From: Pseudomonadota bacterium
GTDB taxonomy: Bacteria; Pseudomonadota; Alphaproteobacteria; Rhizobiales; Xanthobacteraceae
Length of the DNA stretch: 11,779 nucleotides
Reading direction: 5' to 3'
Assembly: GCA_023414975.1 (NCBI GenBank)
Contig: JAEZMI010000333.1
Coordinates: 1-11,779, forward strand
Shown here: piece after piece, positions 1 through 6,245 of the stretch
How positions within the stretch are numbered: the first letter of the stretch is position 1
Layout of the letters: the number at the start of each line of letters is the position of its first letter
Position numbers and translations under genes: made by a program
The notes under the pieces: generated by a model
Told to the model about the DNA's origin: nothing
What the model saw: only the letters and a program-made list of their open reading frames with translations
Database searches by the model: none

Positions 1-243
1 GTCCTCACCCTCGCGGCCGGCGCGCCGGCCTTCGCCGATACGGCGGCCGGCAATGCCTGCGCCGCCAATCTCTCCCCCGAGGGACAAGCCATCTATGCCG
101 GCGCGGTGAACGCCGGCGGCGATGTGCGCGCGGCGATCACCAGCTCCGCCCGCTCCCTCGTGATGTCCGGCAAGATGGACCAGGGCACCGCCCGCGCCAA
201 TGCGGAAGCTGCCGGCAAGTGCCTCCAGCTGGCGCGTTCCTGA
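1..243 (+). CDS. Small exported protein of unknown function (5' end missing)
   Basis: The reading frame is open from the first base and ends at TGA 241-243, giving 80 visible residues. The first dozen are hydrophobic and end in Ala-Phe-Ala before Asp13, which looks like the end of a Sec signal peptide with a signal-peptidase I site. The mature part would be about 68 residues, Ala/Gly rich and predicted helical. It has exactly two cysteines (C20 and C74 of the visible part), one near each end, which fits a disulfide closing a small periplasmic helical domain. I do not recognise a named family. The start codon and most of the signal peptide lie upstream of the window. Codon use matches the neighbouring high-GC genes. 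The gene is followed by a GC-rich hairpin and then the gatC promoter, so it is probably a separate transcription unit from gatCA. Confidence 0.7.
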   Translation, partial: VLTLAAGAPAFADTAAGNACAANLSPEGQAIYAGAVNAGGDVRAAITSSARSLVMSGKMDQGTARANAEAAGKCLQLARS

Positions 244-260
244 CCGCCGCCCGCGCCCAC

Positions 261-294
261 GCCCCGCAATGCGTTGCCCCGCGCGTTGCGGGGC
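261..294 (+). terminator. Possible terminator hairpin downstream of the small exported protein
   Basis: CCCCGC (277-282) pairs with GCGGGG (288-293) around a five-base loop. GCCCCGC at 261-267 is an alternative partner for GCGGGGC at 288-294, so two hairpins compete for the same right arm. No T-run follows, so any termination would be non-canonical. The right arm overlaps the proposed -35 of the gatC promoter. Confidence 0.4.
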
Positions 295-314
295 GCGGTG
301 CGCGCCAGCTATAG
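286..314 (+). promoter_or_regulatory. Candidate housekeeping promoter for gatC
   Basis: TTGCGG (286-291) and CTATAG (309-314) are separated by 17 bases. The second hexamer is close to the alphaproteobacterial -10 form CTATAT. Transcription would start near 321, leaving a leader of about 28 bases before the gatC ATG at 349. The -35 is only a partial match. The assignment rests on spacing, the -10 and position. Confidence 0.45.
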
Positions 315-348
315 GGCGCGCATCGTTTTTCGTTGAGTGGGATTTCTG

Positions 349-636
349 ATGTCGGTCGATCAGGCGACGGTCCGGCGGGTCGCGCATCTCTCGCGCATCG
401 CCGTGACGGAGGAGGAGGTCAGTCACCTCCAGGGCGAACTCAACGCCATCCTCGCCTTCGTGGAGCAACTCGGCGAGGTCGACACCGCCGGCGTCGAGCC
501 GATGACCAGCGTCATCCCGATGAAATTGCCGCTGCGCGCGGATGTCGTCACCGACGGGTTCTATCCCGAGCGCGTGCTGGCCAACGCCCCGGCGGGCGAG
601 GACGGTTTCTTCGCCGTGCCGAAAGTGGTGGAGTGA
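349..636 (+). CDS. gatC: Aspartyl/glutamyl-tRNA amidotransferase subunit C
   Basis: The 95-residue product is the usual size for GatC, the small subunit that wraps around and stabilises GatA within the GatCAB complex. The N-terminal half carries the family pattern: a start resembling Ser-Val-Asp, then VRRVAHLSRIAV, then a helix ending in LNAILAFVEQLGEVDT. The segment with VEPMTSV is followed by the conserved tail of LPLRADVV, a proline-rich turn and a closing FFAVPKVVE. The ATG at 349 is chosen over an in-frame GTG at 337 because the protein then begins as family members do and the purine-rich stretch 335-341 is suitably spaced. The stop at 634-636 is six bases before the gatA ATG, and a GTG alternative start for gatA overlaps it, so the two are almost certainly co-translated. 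Confidence 0.96.
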   Translation: MSVDQATVRRVAHLSRIAVTEEEVSHLQGELNAILAFVEQLGEVDTAGVEPMTSVIPMKLPLRADVVTDGFYPERVLANAPAGEDGFFAVPKVVE

Positions 637-641
637 GCGAT

Positions 642-2123
642 ATGAGCGATCTCACCCGCCTCACCATCACCGCCGCCCGCGAAGGCCTGGCGCAGGGTCA
701 TTTCACCGCCACCGAGCTGACGCAGGCCTATCTCGGCGCCATCGAGACCGCCGGGGCGCTGAACGCCTATGTGCTGACGACGCCCGACAAGGCGCTGGCC
801 ATGGCAAAGGCCAGCGACGCGCGCATCGCCAAGGGCGAGGCCGGGCTCCTGGAAGGCATCCCGCTCGGCGTGAAGGACAATTACGCGGTGAACGGCGTGC
901 GCACCACCGCCGGCTCCAACATCCTCAAGAACTTCGTCCCGCCCTATGAATCCAGCGTCACCGCCAATCTCTGGCAGGCCGGCGCGGTGCTGCTCGGCAA
1001 GCTGAACCAGGACGAGTTCGCTATGGGCTCGTCGACCGAATCGAGCGCCTTCGGCCCGACGGTGAACCCCTGGCGGCGCAAGGGTTCGACCCAGCCGCTG
1101 GTGCCCGGCGGCTCCTCCGGCGGCTCGGCGGCGGCGGTGGCGGCCCATCTCGCGGCCGGCGCGGCGGGCACCGACACGGGCGGCTCGATCCGCCAGCCGG
1201 CGGCCTTCACCGGCACGGTGGGCATCAAGCCGACCTATGGCCGCTGCTCGCGCTGGGGCATCGTGGCTTACGCCTCCTCGCTCGACCAGGCGGGGCCGAT
1301 CGCCCGCTCGGTGAACGACGCGGCGCTGCTGCTGCGCGCCATGGCCGGGCACGACCCGAAGGATTCCACCAGCGCCGACCTGCCGGTGCCGGATTATCAG
1401 CAGGCCTGCGGCGCCTCCGTGAAGGGCAAGCGCATCGGCATTCCCCGCGAGTACCGCGTGGACGGCATGTCCGCCGAGATCGCCGCGCTGTGGGACAAGG
1501 GCGCCGCCATGCTGCGCGACGCGGGGGCGGAGATCGTCGAGATCAGCCTGCCGCACACGAAATACGCCCTGCCGGCCTATTACATCGTGGCGCTGGCCGA
1601 GGCCTCGTCCAACCTCGCGCGCTATGACGGCGTGCGCTATGGCGAGCGCGTGCCCGGCCGCGACATCGTCGAGATGTATGAGAAGACCCGCGCCGTCGGC
1701 TTCGGCGCGGAAGTGCGCCGGCGCATCATGATCGGCACCTATGTGCTCTCCGCCGGCTATTACGACGCCTATTACCTCAAGGCGCAGCAGGTCCGCACGC
1801 TGATAAAGCGCGACTTCGAGAACGCCTTCGCCGACGGCATCGACGCGGTGCTCGCCCCGGCCACGCCGTCGCCGGCCTTCGGCATCGGCGAGAAGTCCGG
1901 CGCCGATCCGGTGGAGATGTATCTGCAGGACGTGTTCACGGTGACGCTGAACATGGCCGGCCTGCCGGGCATTTCCGTGCCGGGGGGCCTCTCCGCCGAG
2001 GGGCTGCCGCTCGGGCTGCAGCTCATCGGCAAACCCTTCGCGGAACAGGAGCTGTTCGCGCTCGGCCAGGTGATCGAGGACGCCGCCGGGCGGTTCGAGA
2101 TCCCGGAGAAGTGGTGGCTGTGA
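642..2123 (+). CDS. gatA: Aspartyl/glutamyl-tRNA amidotransferase subunit A (glutamine amidase)
   Basis: The 493-residue protein is the amidase-signature subunit of GatCAB. It releases ammonia from glutamine for transamidation of Glu-tRNA(Gln) and/or Asp-tRNA(Asn). The Ser-cisSer-Lys triad is readable: K78 in PLGVKDN, S158 in PGGSSGGS and S182 in DTGGSIRQPA, with the 24-residue gap between the two serines typical of the family. The glycine/serine-rich core spans roughly residues 155-200, and the C-terminus has the usual GLPGISVP and GLPLGLQLIG blocks. A few extra residues (about 145-152) precede the first serine motif. The ATG at 642 gives the family-like N-terminus MSDLTRLTI. An in-frame GTG at 633 would add three residues and overlap gatC, and cannot be excluded. 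The stop overlaps the ATG of the next gene by one base (TGATG), implying translational coupling. Confidence 0.97.
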   Translation: MSDLTRLTITAAREGLAQGHFTATELTQAYLGAIETAGALNAYVLTTPDKALAMAKASDARIAKGEAGLLEGIPLGVKDNYAVNGVRTTAGSNILKNFVPPYESSVTANLWQAGAVLLGKLNQDEFAMGSSTESSAFGPTVNPWRRKGSTQPLVPGGSSGGSAAAVAAHLAAGAAGTDTGGSIRQPAAFTGTVGIKPTYGRCSRWGIVAYASSLDQAGPIARSVNDAALLLRAMAGHDPKDSTSADLPVPDYQQACGASVKGKRIGIPREYRVDGMSAEIAALWDKGAAMLRDAGAEIVEISLPHTKYALPAYYIVALAEASSNLARYDGVRYGERVPGRDIVEMYEKTRAVGFGAEVRRRIMIGTYVLSAGYYDAYYLKAQQVRTLIKRDFENAFADGIDAVLAPATPSPAFGIGEKSGADPVEMYLQDVFTVTLNMAGLPGISVPGGLSAEGLPLGLQLIGKPFAEQELFALGQVIEDAAGRFEIPEKWWL

Positions 2124-2419
2124 TGGCGCGGATCCTGCCCGAGAACGAGCGCGCGCTCGCGCCCTTCCGGGCGGAGATCGACCATATCGACGCGCAGATC
2201 GTCGAACTGCTCGCCCGCCGCTTCGAGGTGGTCAAGCATGTCATCGCCGTGAAGCGGGCGGAGGGCCTCGCCGCCCTGCTGCCCGAGCGGGTCGAGGATG
2301 TCGTCGAGAAGGTGATGGCGCAGGCGGAGACCAAGGGCGTGCCGCCGGAGCTGGCCGAGAAGCTCTGGCGCGTGCTGATCGACTGGGTGATCGCCTATGA
2401 GAACGAGCGGCTGGGGTAG
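2123..2419 (+). CDS. Chorismate mutase, AroQ class (PchB-like)
   Basis: The 98-residue all-helical protein matches the AroQ fold, which rearranges chorismate to prephenate for Phe/Tyr synthesis. The long first helix carries R16, D20, D23, R33 and K44, equivalent to the substrate-binding Arg/Arg/Lys of the family. PERVEDV then supplies R56. This resembles the PERV segment of the isochorismate-pyruvate lyase PchB rather than the D-x-x-R-E of the E. coli domain. The last helix has IDWVIAYE, putting E93 where E. coli and PchB enzymes have Gln; Glu at this position is known in the yeast enzyme. The ATG at 2123 overlaps the gatA stop. A GTG at 2111 is in frame but lies inside gatA. No siderophore genes are nearby, so housekeeping chorismate mutase activity is more likely than salicylate formation. 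The link to gatCA is probably one of co-transcription only. Confidence 0.88.
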   Translation: MARILPENERALAPFRAEIDHIDAQIVELLARRFEVVKHVIAVKRAEGLAALLPERVEDVVEKVMAQAETKGVPPELAEKLWRVLIDWVIAYENERLG

Positions 2420-2432
2420 GCCACGCCGGCTC

Positions 2433-3569
2433 CTACGAACTCCCGGCGGCGCGGCGTGCGCGCATTGCGCTGAGCTTTAGCCGCCATTCCCGGACGTTTC
2501 TGGCCGTCTTGCTCCTGAAGGTACGCAGCCACGCGGCAAAAAGCTGCGAGCGCGAGCGCCGAAGCTCGTTTAGCTCCCTTTCGAGCGCGTTGCGCTCCTG
2601 AACAAGCGCCTGCAGGCAATCCGCATCGGTTGCCCCCTCGGCCGTTCGGGCGAGGCTGTCACCAATCGCCGCGCGGGTGATCAGCTGGTCGAGCAGGCCG
2701 ACGAGTTGGCTGTAGGGAAGAGGCTTCGCAAGTTCCGGCCATTTCATCGTGCCCCGGCCTTCTGTAAAGGGCCGCACCTCCCGCGGTGCAATGAGAGTTT
2801 CCGGCATCATGCGGCCGATCAGTGACTGTGCTGCAGGCGAAAGGCAGTGCTCGCTCTTGAGGACCTCTATTGCCTGCATCACCTGCGAAGCGAGCCGGGG
2901 GTGATAGGCGTGGCAGCTCCTCCACCCGACGTAATGACTGATGACCTTGCAGATAGCATGCTCGGCCGACCGTAAAGGGAAGTGAGCGAGCTTTACCCTC
3001 GGCAATTGCCAGTTGGAGACGGACGACTCGCCAATCAGCAGGCGGTGATTGCCATTGTCGTAATCAACGCTGCCGAACTGGAGCAGAGACTTCGTCATGA
3101 TGGCCTTGAAACCGTGAGGGCCGTTGCGATCAATCGCAACCCTCAAGCGATGACGAGGATCAACTATGGATTGGTCGTCGTCATCGGAAACGATGTAGCA
3201 GATTTCGCGGTAGCTGCCGGCCATGCCGCTGGGTATGCCGGAAAGATCTTCCTCAAATTCGGATCGGTCCACGCTGGCGATGAATTCGTCGGCATCCAAT
3301 GCCGTAACGATGTCCCAATCTTCTTCCGAAAGGGCTTGGTGCAGAAGTCTGCTTGTCCGCGCTGACTGAGATATGCCGCCTCGCCAGTTGTCATCCACGA
3401 CCGTGAGGTCGGGAAACTCCTCGGCCAGCCGCCGGAGAATCTCAGGCGTGTTGTCCGTCGAGCGGTCGTCGATGACATACATGCGGTCGACGAACGCCAT
3501 GTTGTGGCGGACGAAGCATTCGATGATGTCCGCCTCGTTCTTGACGAGCGATATCGACGCGATGCGCAT
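2433..3569 (-). CDS. Family 2 glycosyltransferase (Glyco_tranf_2_4-like) with basic C-terminal tail
   Basis: The 378-residue protein starts with a GT-A type beta strand and a helix containing KNEADIIECFVRHN. The nucleotide-sugar binding region includes YVIDDRSTDNT (residues about 31-41), and the metal-binding D-x-D is ALDADEF (D92, D94). This N-terminal layout is typical of the group of putative glycosyltransferases that act on cell-surface polysaccharide. The sugar donor and acceptor cannot be read. The last 80 residues form a probable coiled coil (QERNALERELNELRRS) followed by a very basic tail, which may attach the enzyme to the membrane. The ATG at 3569 is preferred to a GTG at 3593 because the protein then begins MRIASISLVKNE, close to the family start, with a weak AGG eight bases upstream. 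Composition is lower than its neighbours (32 G+C in 60 at 3061-3120), suggesting acquisition. It converges on the chorismate mutase with a 13-base gap. Confidence 0.85.
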   Translation of the reverse strand: MRIASISLVKNEADIIECFVRHNMAFVDRMYVIDDRSTDNTPEILRRLAEEFPDLTVVDDNWRGGISQSARTSRLLHQALSEEDWDIVTALDADEFIASVDRSEFEEDLSGIPSGMAGSYREICYIVSDDDDQSIVDPRHRLRVAIDRNGPHGFKAIMTKSLLQFGSVDYDNGNHRLLIGESSVSNWQLPRVKLAHFPLRSAEHAICKVISHYVGWRSCHAYHPRLASQVMQAIEVLKSEHCLSPAAQSLIGRMMPETLIAPREVRPFTEGRGTMKWPELAKPLPYSQLVGLLDQLITRAAIGDSLARTAEGATDADCLQALVQERNALERELNELRRSRSQLFAAWLRTFRSKTARNVREWRLKLSAMRARRAAGSS

Positions 3570-3615
3570 TGATGACCTAACGGCAGATGGCACCGCCGCT
3601 TATGCCACTCACGCC

Positions 3616-3636
3616 GCGCGCAAACAACCGGCGCGC
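3616..3636 (-). terminator. Possible hairpin between DUF6455 gene and glycosyltransferase
   Basis: GCGCGC (3616-3621) and GCGCGC (3631-3636) form a six-base-pair stem around a nine-base A-rich loop. It begins five bases past the DUF6455 stop on the minus strand. No T-run follows, so it may be an attenuator or simply GC-rich sequence. Confidence 0.3.
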
Positions 3637-3640
3637 TGCA

Positions 3641-3946
3641 TCATCGCACCGCTACGGCCGGACCCTGCACCGCCTTACTCTCCCGCGCCGCGAGTTCCCG
3701 CGCGATGGTTTCCTCCGCCCATAGCGTGAAGGTCGGTTCGTTGCGGCAGAAGCCCGGAACCGGGTCTTCGGGCGTCCTTTCGCTCATCCATCGATGGCAT
3801 TCGTCCGCCACGCGGCAGCCGAGGCAACGCTGGGCGGCGGCGCGCAACTGCGCGGCCTCGACGACGCCGGTTTCCGGGTCGATCCCCGCCTGCTCCATCA
3901 TCGCGCGGAACAGGCTCAGCCGCTCGTCAATCGTATCCACGCGCAT
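3641..3946 (-). CDS. DUF6455-type small four-cysteine protein
   Basis: The 101-residue protein has four cysteines in the order C41-x2-C44-x5-C50 and, after a Trp and a proline-rich turn, C67 in PGFCRNEPTF. I recognise this arrangement (RCLGC, then CHRW, then P-x-F-C-x-N) as that of DUF6455 proteins of alphaproteobacteria, whose function is not established. Four cysteines in this spacing could bind zinc or an iron-sulfur cluster; that is inference. There is no signal peptide, so the protein is probably cytoplasmic. The start at 3946 is supported by GGGAGG five bases upstream on the minus strand. It reads toward the glycosyltransferase with a 71-base gap and divergently from gatB with a 219-base gap. 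Its normal GC content suggests it is ancestral to the locus whereas the glycosyltransferase is not. Confidence 0.8.
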   Translation of the reverse strand: MRVDTIDERLSLFRAMMEQAGIDPETGVVEAAQLRAAAQRCLGCRVADECHRWMSERTPEDPVPGFCRNEPTFTLWAEETIARELAARESKAVQGPAVAVR

Positions 3947-4033
3947 GAACGCCTCCCGTCACCCTGGTGGAGATGTCACCTTGGGGGAAGCATGGCGGCA
4001 GCGGCGGCGGGGAACCTTGATCTGCCGCAAGAG

Positions 4034-4066
4034 GAGCGCCGCCCGAGCGCCACCCGAGCGCCGCCC
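4034..4066. repeat. Three tandem 11-bp repeats upstream of gatB
   Basis: Units are GAGCGCCGCCC (4034-4044), GAGCGCCACCC (4045-4055) and GAGCGCCGCCC (4056-4066). The outer two are identical and the middle one differs at one base. They lie about 100 bases before the gatB ATG, in non-coding DNA shared with the divergent DUF6455 gene. The period is close to one turn of the helix. They could be protein-binding sites or a slippage duplication. Confidence 0.85.
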
Positions 4067-4165
4067 TTTGCGGAGCGGTTGTCGAAGCGGCGCGCGCGCG
4101 GTAGGGAACAGCCACGAAAACGTGCCGCGCCGCCGGCACACCGCACGCCAGAGCAGGTTCGACCC

Positions 4166-5641
4166 ATGGACATGTACGCCCGCCCCGCCGACCCGAAGAA
4201 GCTGATCAAGGGCGCGACCGGCGATTGGGAAGTGATCATCGGCATGGAGATCCACGCCCAGGTCACGTCCAACTCGAAGCTCTTCTCCGGGGCCTCGACC
4301 GAATTCGGCGGCGACCCGAACAGCCATGTCTCGCTGGTCGACGCCGCGATGCCCGGCATGCTGCCGGTCATCAACGAGGAATGCGTGAAGCAGGCGGTGC
4401 GCACCGGCCTCGGGCTGAAGGCGCAGATCAACAACCGCTCGGTGTTCGACCGGAAGAACTATTTCTACCCGGACCTGCCGCAGGGCTACCAGATCAGCCA
4501 GTACAAGAGCCCCATCGTCGGCGAGGGCGTTGTGCTGGTCGACACGCCGGACGGGCCGATCGAGGTGGGGATCGAGCGCCTGCATCTCGAACAGGACGCG
4601 GGCAAGTCGATCCACGATCTGCACCCCACCCAGTCCTTCGTCGACCTCAACCGCTCCGGCGTCGCGCTGATGGAGATCGTCTCCAAGCCGGACCTGCGCT
4701 CCTCGGAAGAGGCGAAGGCCTACGTGACCAAGCTGCGCACCATCCTGCGCTATCTCGGCACCTGCGACGGCGACATGGAGAAGGGCAATCTGCGCGCCGA
4801 CGTGAACGTTTCCGTGCGCAAGCCGGGCGAACCCTTCGGCACGCGCTGCGAGATCAAGAACGTCAACTCCATCCGCTTCATCGGCCAGGCCATCGAGACC
4901 GAGGCGCGCCGGCAGATCGGCATCATCGAGGATGGCGGCGCCATCGAGCAGGAGACGCGCCTGTTCGACCCCGGCAAGGGCGAGACGCGCTCCATGCGCT
5001 CCAAGGAAGAGGCGCATGACTACCGCTACTTCCCCGACCCGGACCTGCTGCCGCTGGAATTCGACGACGCTTTCGTCGCCGCCTTGAAGGCGCATCTGCC
5101 GGAACTGCCGGACGAGAAGAAGGCGCGCTTCATCCGCGATTACGGCCTCTCCGCCTATGACGCGGACGTACTGGTCGCGGAGAAGGAGACGGCGGACTAT
5201 TACGAAGCCTGCGCCAGCGGGCGCGACGCCAAGGCGGCGGCGAACTTCGTCATCAACGAGCTGTTCGGCCGGCTGAACAAGGAAGGCAAGGATATCGGCT
5301 CCTCGCCGGTCTCGGCCGCGCAGATCGGCGCCATTGTCGACCTGATCGCCGACGGCACGATTTCGGGCAAGATCGCCAAGGACCTGTTCGAGATCGTCTT
5401 CACCGAGGGTGGCGACCCGCGCGCGATCGTCGAGGCGCGCGGCATGAAGCAGGTGACGGACACCGGCGCCATCGAGGCGGCGGTCGACGCCATCATCGCC
5501 GCCAATCCCGACAAGGTGGCGCAGGTTCAGGCCAAGCCCACCATGCTCGGCTGGTTTGTTGGGCAGGTGATGAAGCAGACCGGCGGCAAGGCCAACCCGC
5601 AGGCGGTGAACGACCTGCTCAAGGGCAAGCTCGGTATATGA
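4166..5641 (+). CDS. gatB: Aspartyl/glutamyl-tRNA amidotransferase subunit B (kinase/tRNA-binding)
   Basis: The 491-residue protein activates the misacylated tRNA carboxylate with ATP and transfers ammonia supplied by GatA. Family motifs appear in order: IGMEIHAQV (25-33), YFYPDLPQGYQISQ (99-112), VALMEIVSKPD (166-176), KGNLRADVNVSVR (206-218), TRCEIKNVNS (226-235) and HDYRYFPDPDL (284-294). The helical C-terminal YqeY-like domain starts near 335 and ends with GWFVGQVMKQTGGKANP (462-478), the conserved tail that contacts tRNA. Length is normal. The ATG at 4166 has AGCAGG eight bases upstream; ATG 4172 is a close alternative. The frame is open upstream to 3794, but that sequence has no family similarity. 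Unlike many relatives, it is not contiguous with gatCA. A weak promoter-like TTGTCG (4079-4084) with TAGGGA (4102-4107) lies upstream. Confidence 0.97.
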   Translation: MDMYARPADPKKLIKGATGDWEVIIGMEIHAQVTSNSKLFSGASTEFGGDPNSHVSLVDAAMPGMLPVINEECVKQAVRTGLGLKAQINNRSVFDRKNYFYPDLPQGYQISQYKSPIVGEGVVLVDTPDGPIEVGIERLHLEQDAGKSIHDLHPTQSFVDLNRSGVALMEIVSKPDLRSSEEAKAYVTKLRTILRYLGTCDGDMEKGNLRADVNVSVRKPGEPFGTRCEIKNVNSIRFIGQAIETEARRQIGIIEDGGAIEQETRLFDPGKGETRSMRSKEEAHDYRYFPDPDLLPLEFDDAFVAALKAHLPELPDEKKARFIRDYGLSAYDADVLVAEKETADYYEACASGRDAKAAANFVINELFGRLNKEGKDIGSSPVSAAQIGAIVDLIADGTISGKIAKDLFEIVFTEGGDPRAIVEARGMKQVTDTGAIEAAVDAIIAANPDKVAQVQAKPTMLGWFVGQVMKQTGGKANPQAVNDLLKGKLGI

Positions 5642-6207
5642 GCGAGGCGGGAGCGGGCGAGGTGGCGGCAGGCGAGGCGACTTTGGGCGAGGCGACTTTG
5701 GGCGAGGCGGGTGTTTGCGCGCTCGCCATCGAACCGGCGACGCGCGAGGATCTGCCGGCCATCGTCTCCATCCTCGCCCGCGAGACCATGCTCGGCGTGC
5801 GCGACAGCGCGGACCCCGCCGACCTGCCGGATTACGAGAGGGCCTTCGACGACATCGCCGCCGACCCGCGCGCGACGCTCTATGTCGCGCGGCGCGGGGG
5901 CCGGGTCGCCGGCACGTTCCAGCTCGTCTTCATGCGGGCGCTGCTGCGCCACGGCGCGCTGCTCGCCATCGCCGAAGCGGTGCAGGTGGACCCGGACCTG
6001 CGCGGGCAGGGCGTGGGGGAGGCGATGATGCGCTTCGCCATGGCCGAGGCCCGGCGGCGCGGGGCGGTGTCGCTGCAGCTCGCCTCCAACAAGAAGCGGC
6101 TCGACGCGCACCGCTTCTATGAGCGGCTCGGCTTCGAGAAGCGGCTGGACGGCTTCAAGATCGAGTTCAAGGATGATCCCGTCGCAAGTAGGCCAGCCGG
6201 GAGTTAG
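5638..6207 (+). CDS. GNAT-family N-acetyltransferase
   Basis: The 189-residue protein has a GNAT domain from about residue 29 to 178. It starts with LAIEPATREDLPAI, and the acetyl-CoA pyrophosphate loop is readable as VDPDLRGQGVGEAMM (117-131, with R122, G123, G125, G127). The closing motif RFYERLGFEK is at 159-168. The target is not predictable; small-molecule or protein N-acetylation are both possible. ATG 5638 overlaps the gatB stop as ATGA, so it is translationally coupled. The first 28 residues precede the domain and are Gly/Glu/Ala rich. They contain a duplicated GEATL encoded by a 15-bp tandem repeat, so this end may be a recent expansion or the true start may be further in. The short distance to the convergent gene suggests it ends the gatB operon. 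Confidence 0.88.
   Translation: MSEAGAGEVAAGEATLGEATLGEAGVCALAIEPATREDLPAIVSILARETMLGVRDSADPADLPDYERAFDDIAADPRATLYVARRGGRVAGTFQLVFMRALLRHGALLAIAEAVQVDPDLRGQGVGEAMMRFAMAEARRRGAVSLQLASNKKRLDAHRFYERLGFEKRLDGFKIEFKDDPVASRPAGS
5671..5709 (+). repeat. In-frame 15-bp tandem repeat in the acetyltransferase N-terminus
   Basis: GGCGAGGCGACTTTG occurs at 5671-5685 and 5686-5700 without a mismatch, and its first nine bases recur at 5701-5709. It encodes GEATL, GEATL, GEA. The unit is a multiple of three, so copy-number change keeps the frame. Confidence 0.9.
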
Positions 6208-6223
6208 CCGGCTACGCGCCGGC
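6207..6223. terminator. Candidate bidirectional terminator hairpin
   Basis: GCCGGC (6207-6212) and GCCGGC (6218-6223) form a perfect six-base-pair stem with a five-base loop, starting on the last base of the acetyltransferase stop codon. The gene on the other strand ends at 6246, so the hairpin sits between two convergent genes. There is no T-run on either side. Confidence 0.4.
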
Positions 6224-6245
6224 GGGCCATGATGCGCGCCGCGCC

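Noticed and set aside
561..1556. Long minus-strand open frame opposite gatA
   Set aside because: It is the antisense of a certain gatA and is Arg/Ala/Gly-rich low-complexity sequence, the usual shadow in high-GC DNA.
2416..2448. Terminator between chorismate mutase and glycosyltransferase
   Set aside because: GTAGG/CCTAC (2416-2420 and 2432-2436) and CGCCGG/CCGGCG (2424-2429 and 2443-2448) are short, overlap each other and lie partly inside coding sequence; too weak to call.
2982..3365. 127-codon plus-strand frame opposite the glycosyltransferase
   Set aside because: It mirrors a glycosyltransferase with readable motifs, has no convincing ribosome-binding site, and shows no recognisable domain.
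3794..4165. In-frame N-terminal extension of gatB
   Set aside because: The sequence is antisense to the DUF6455 gene for much of its length and has no family similarity; ATG 4166 gives a normal GatB length and start.
3959..5095. Long minus-strand frame opposite gatB
   Set aside because: Antisense shadow of a conserved gene, with repetitive Leu/Val/Asp/Arg-rich translation and no family motif.
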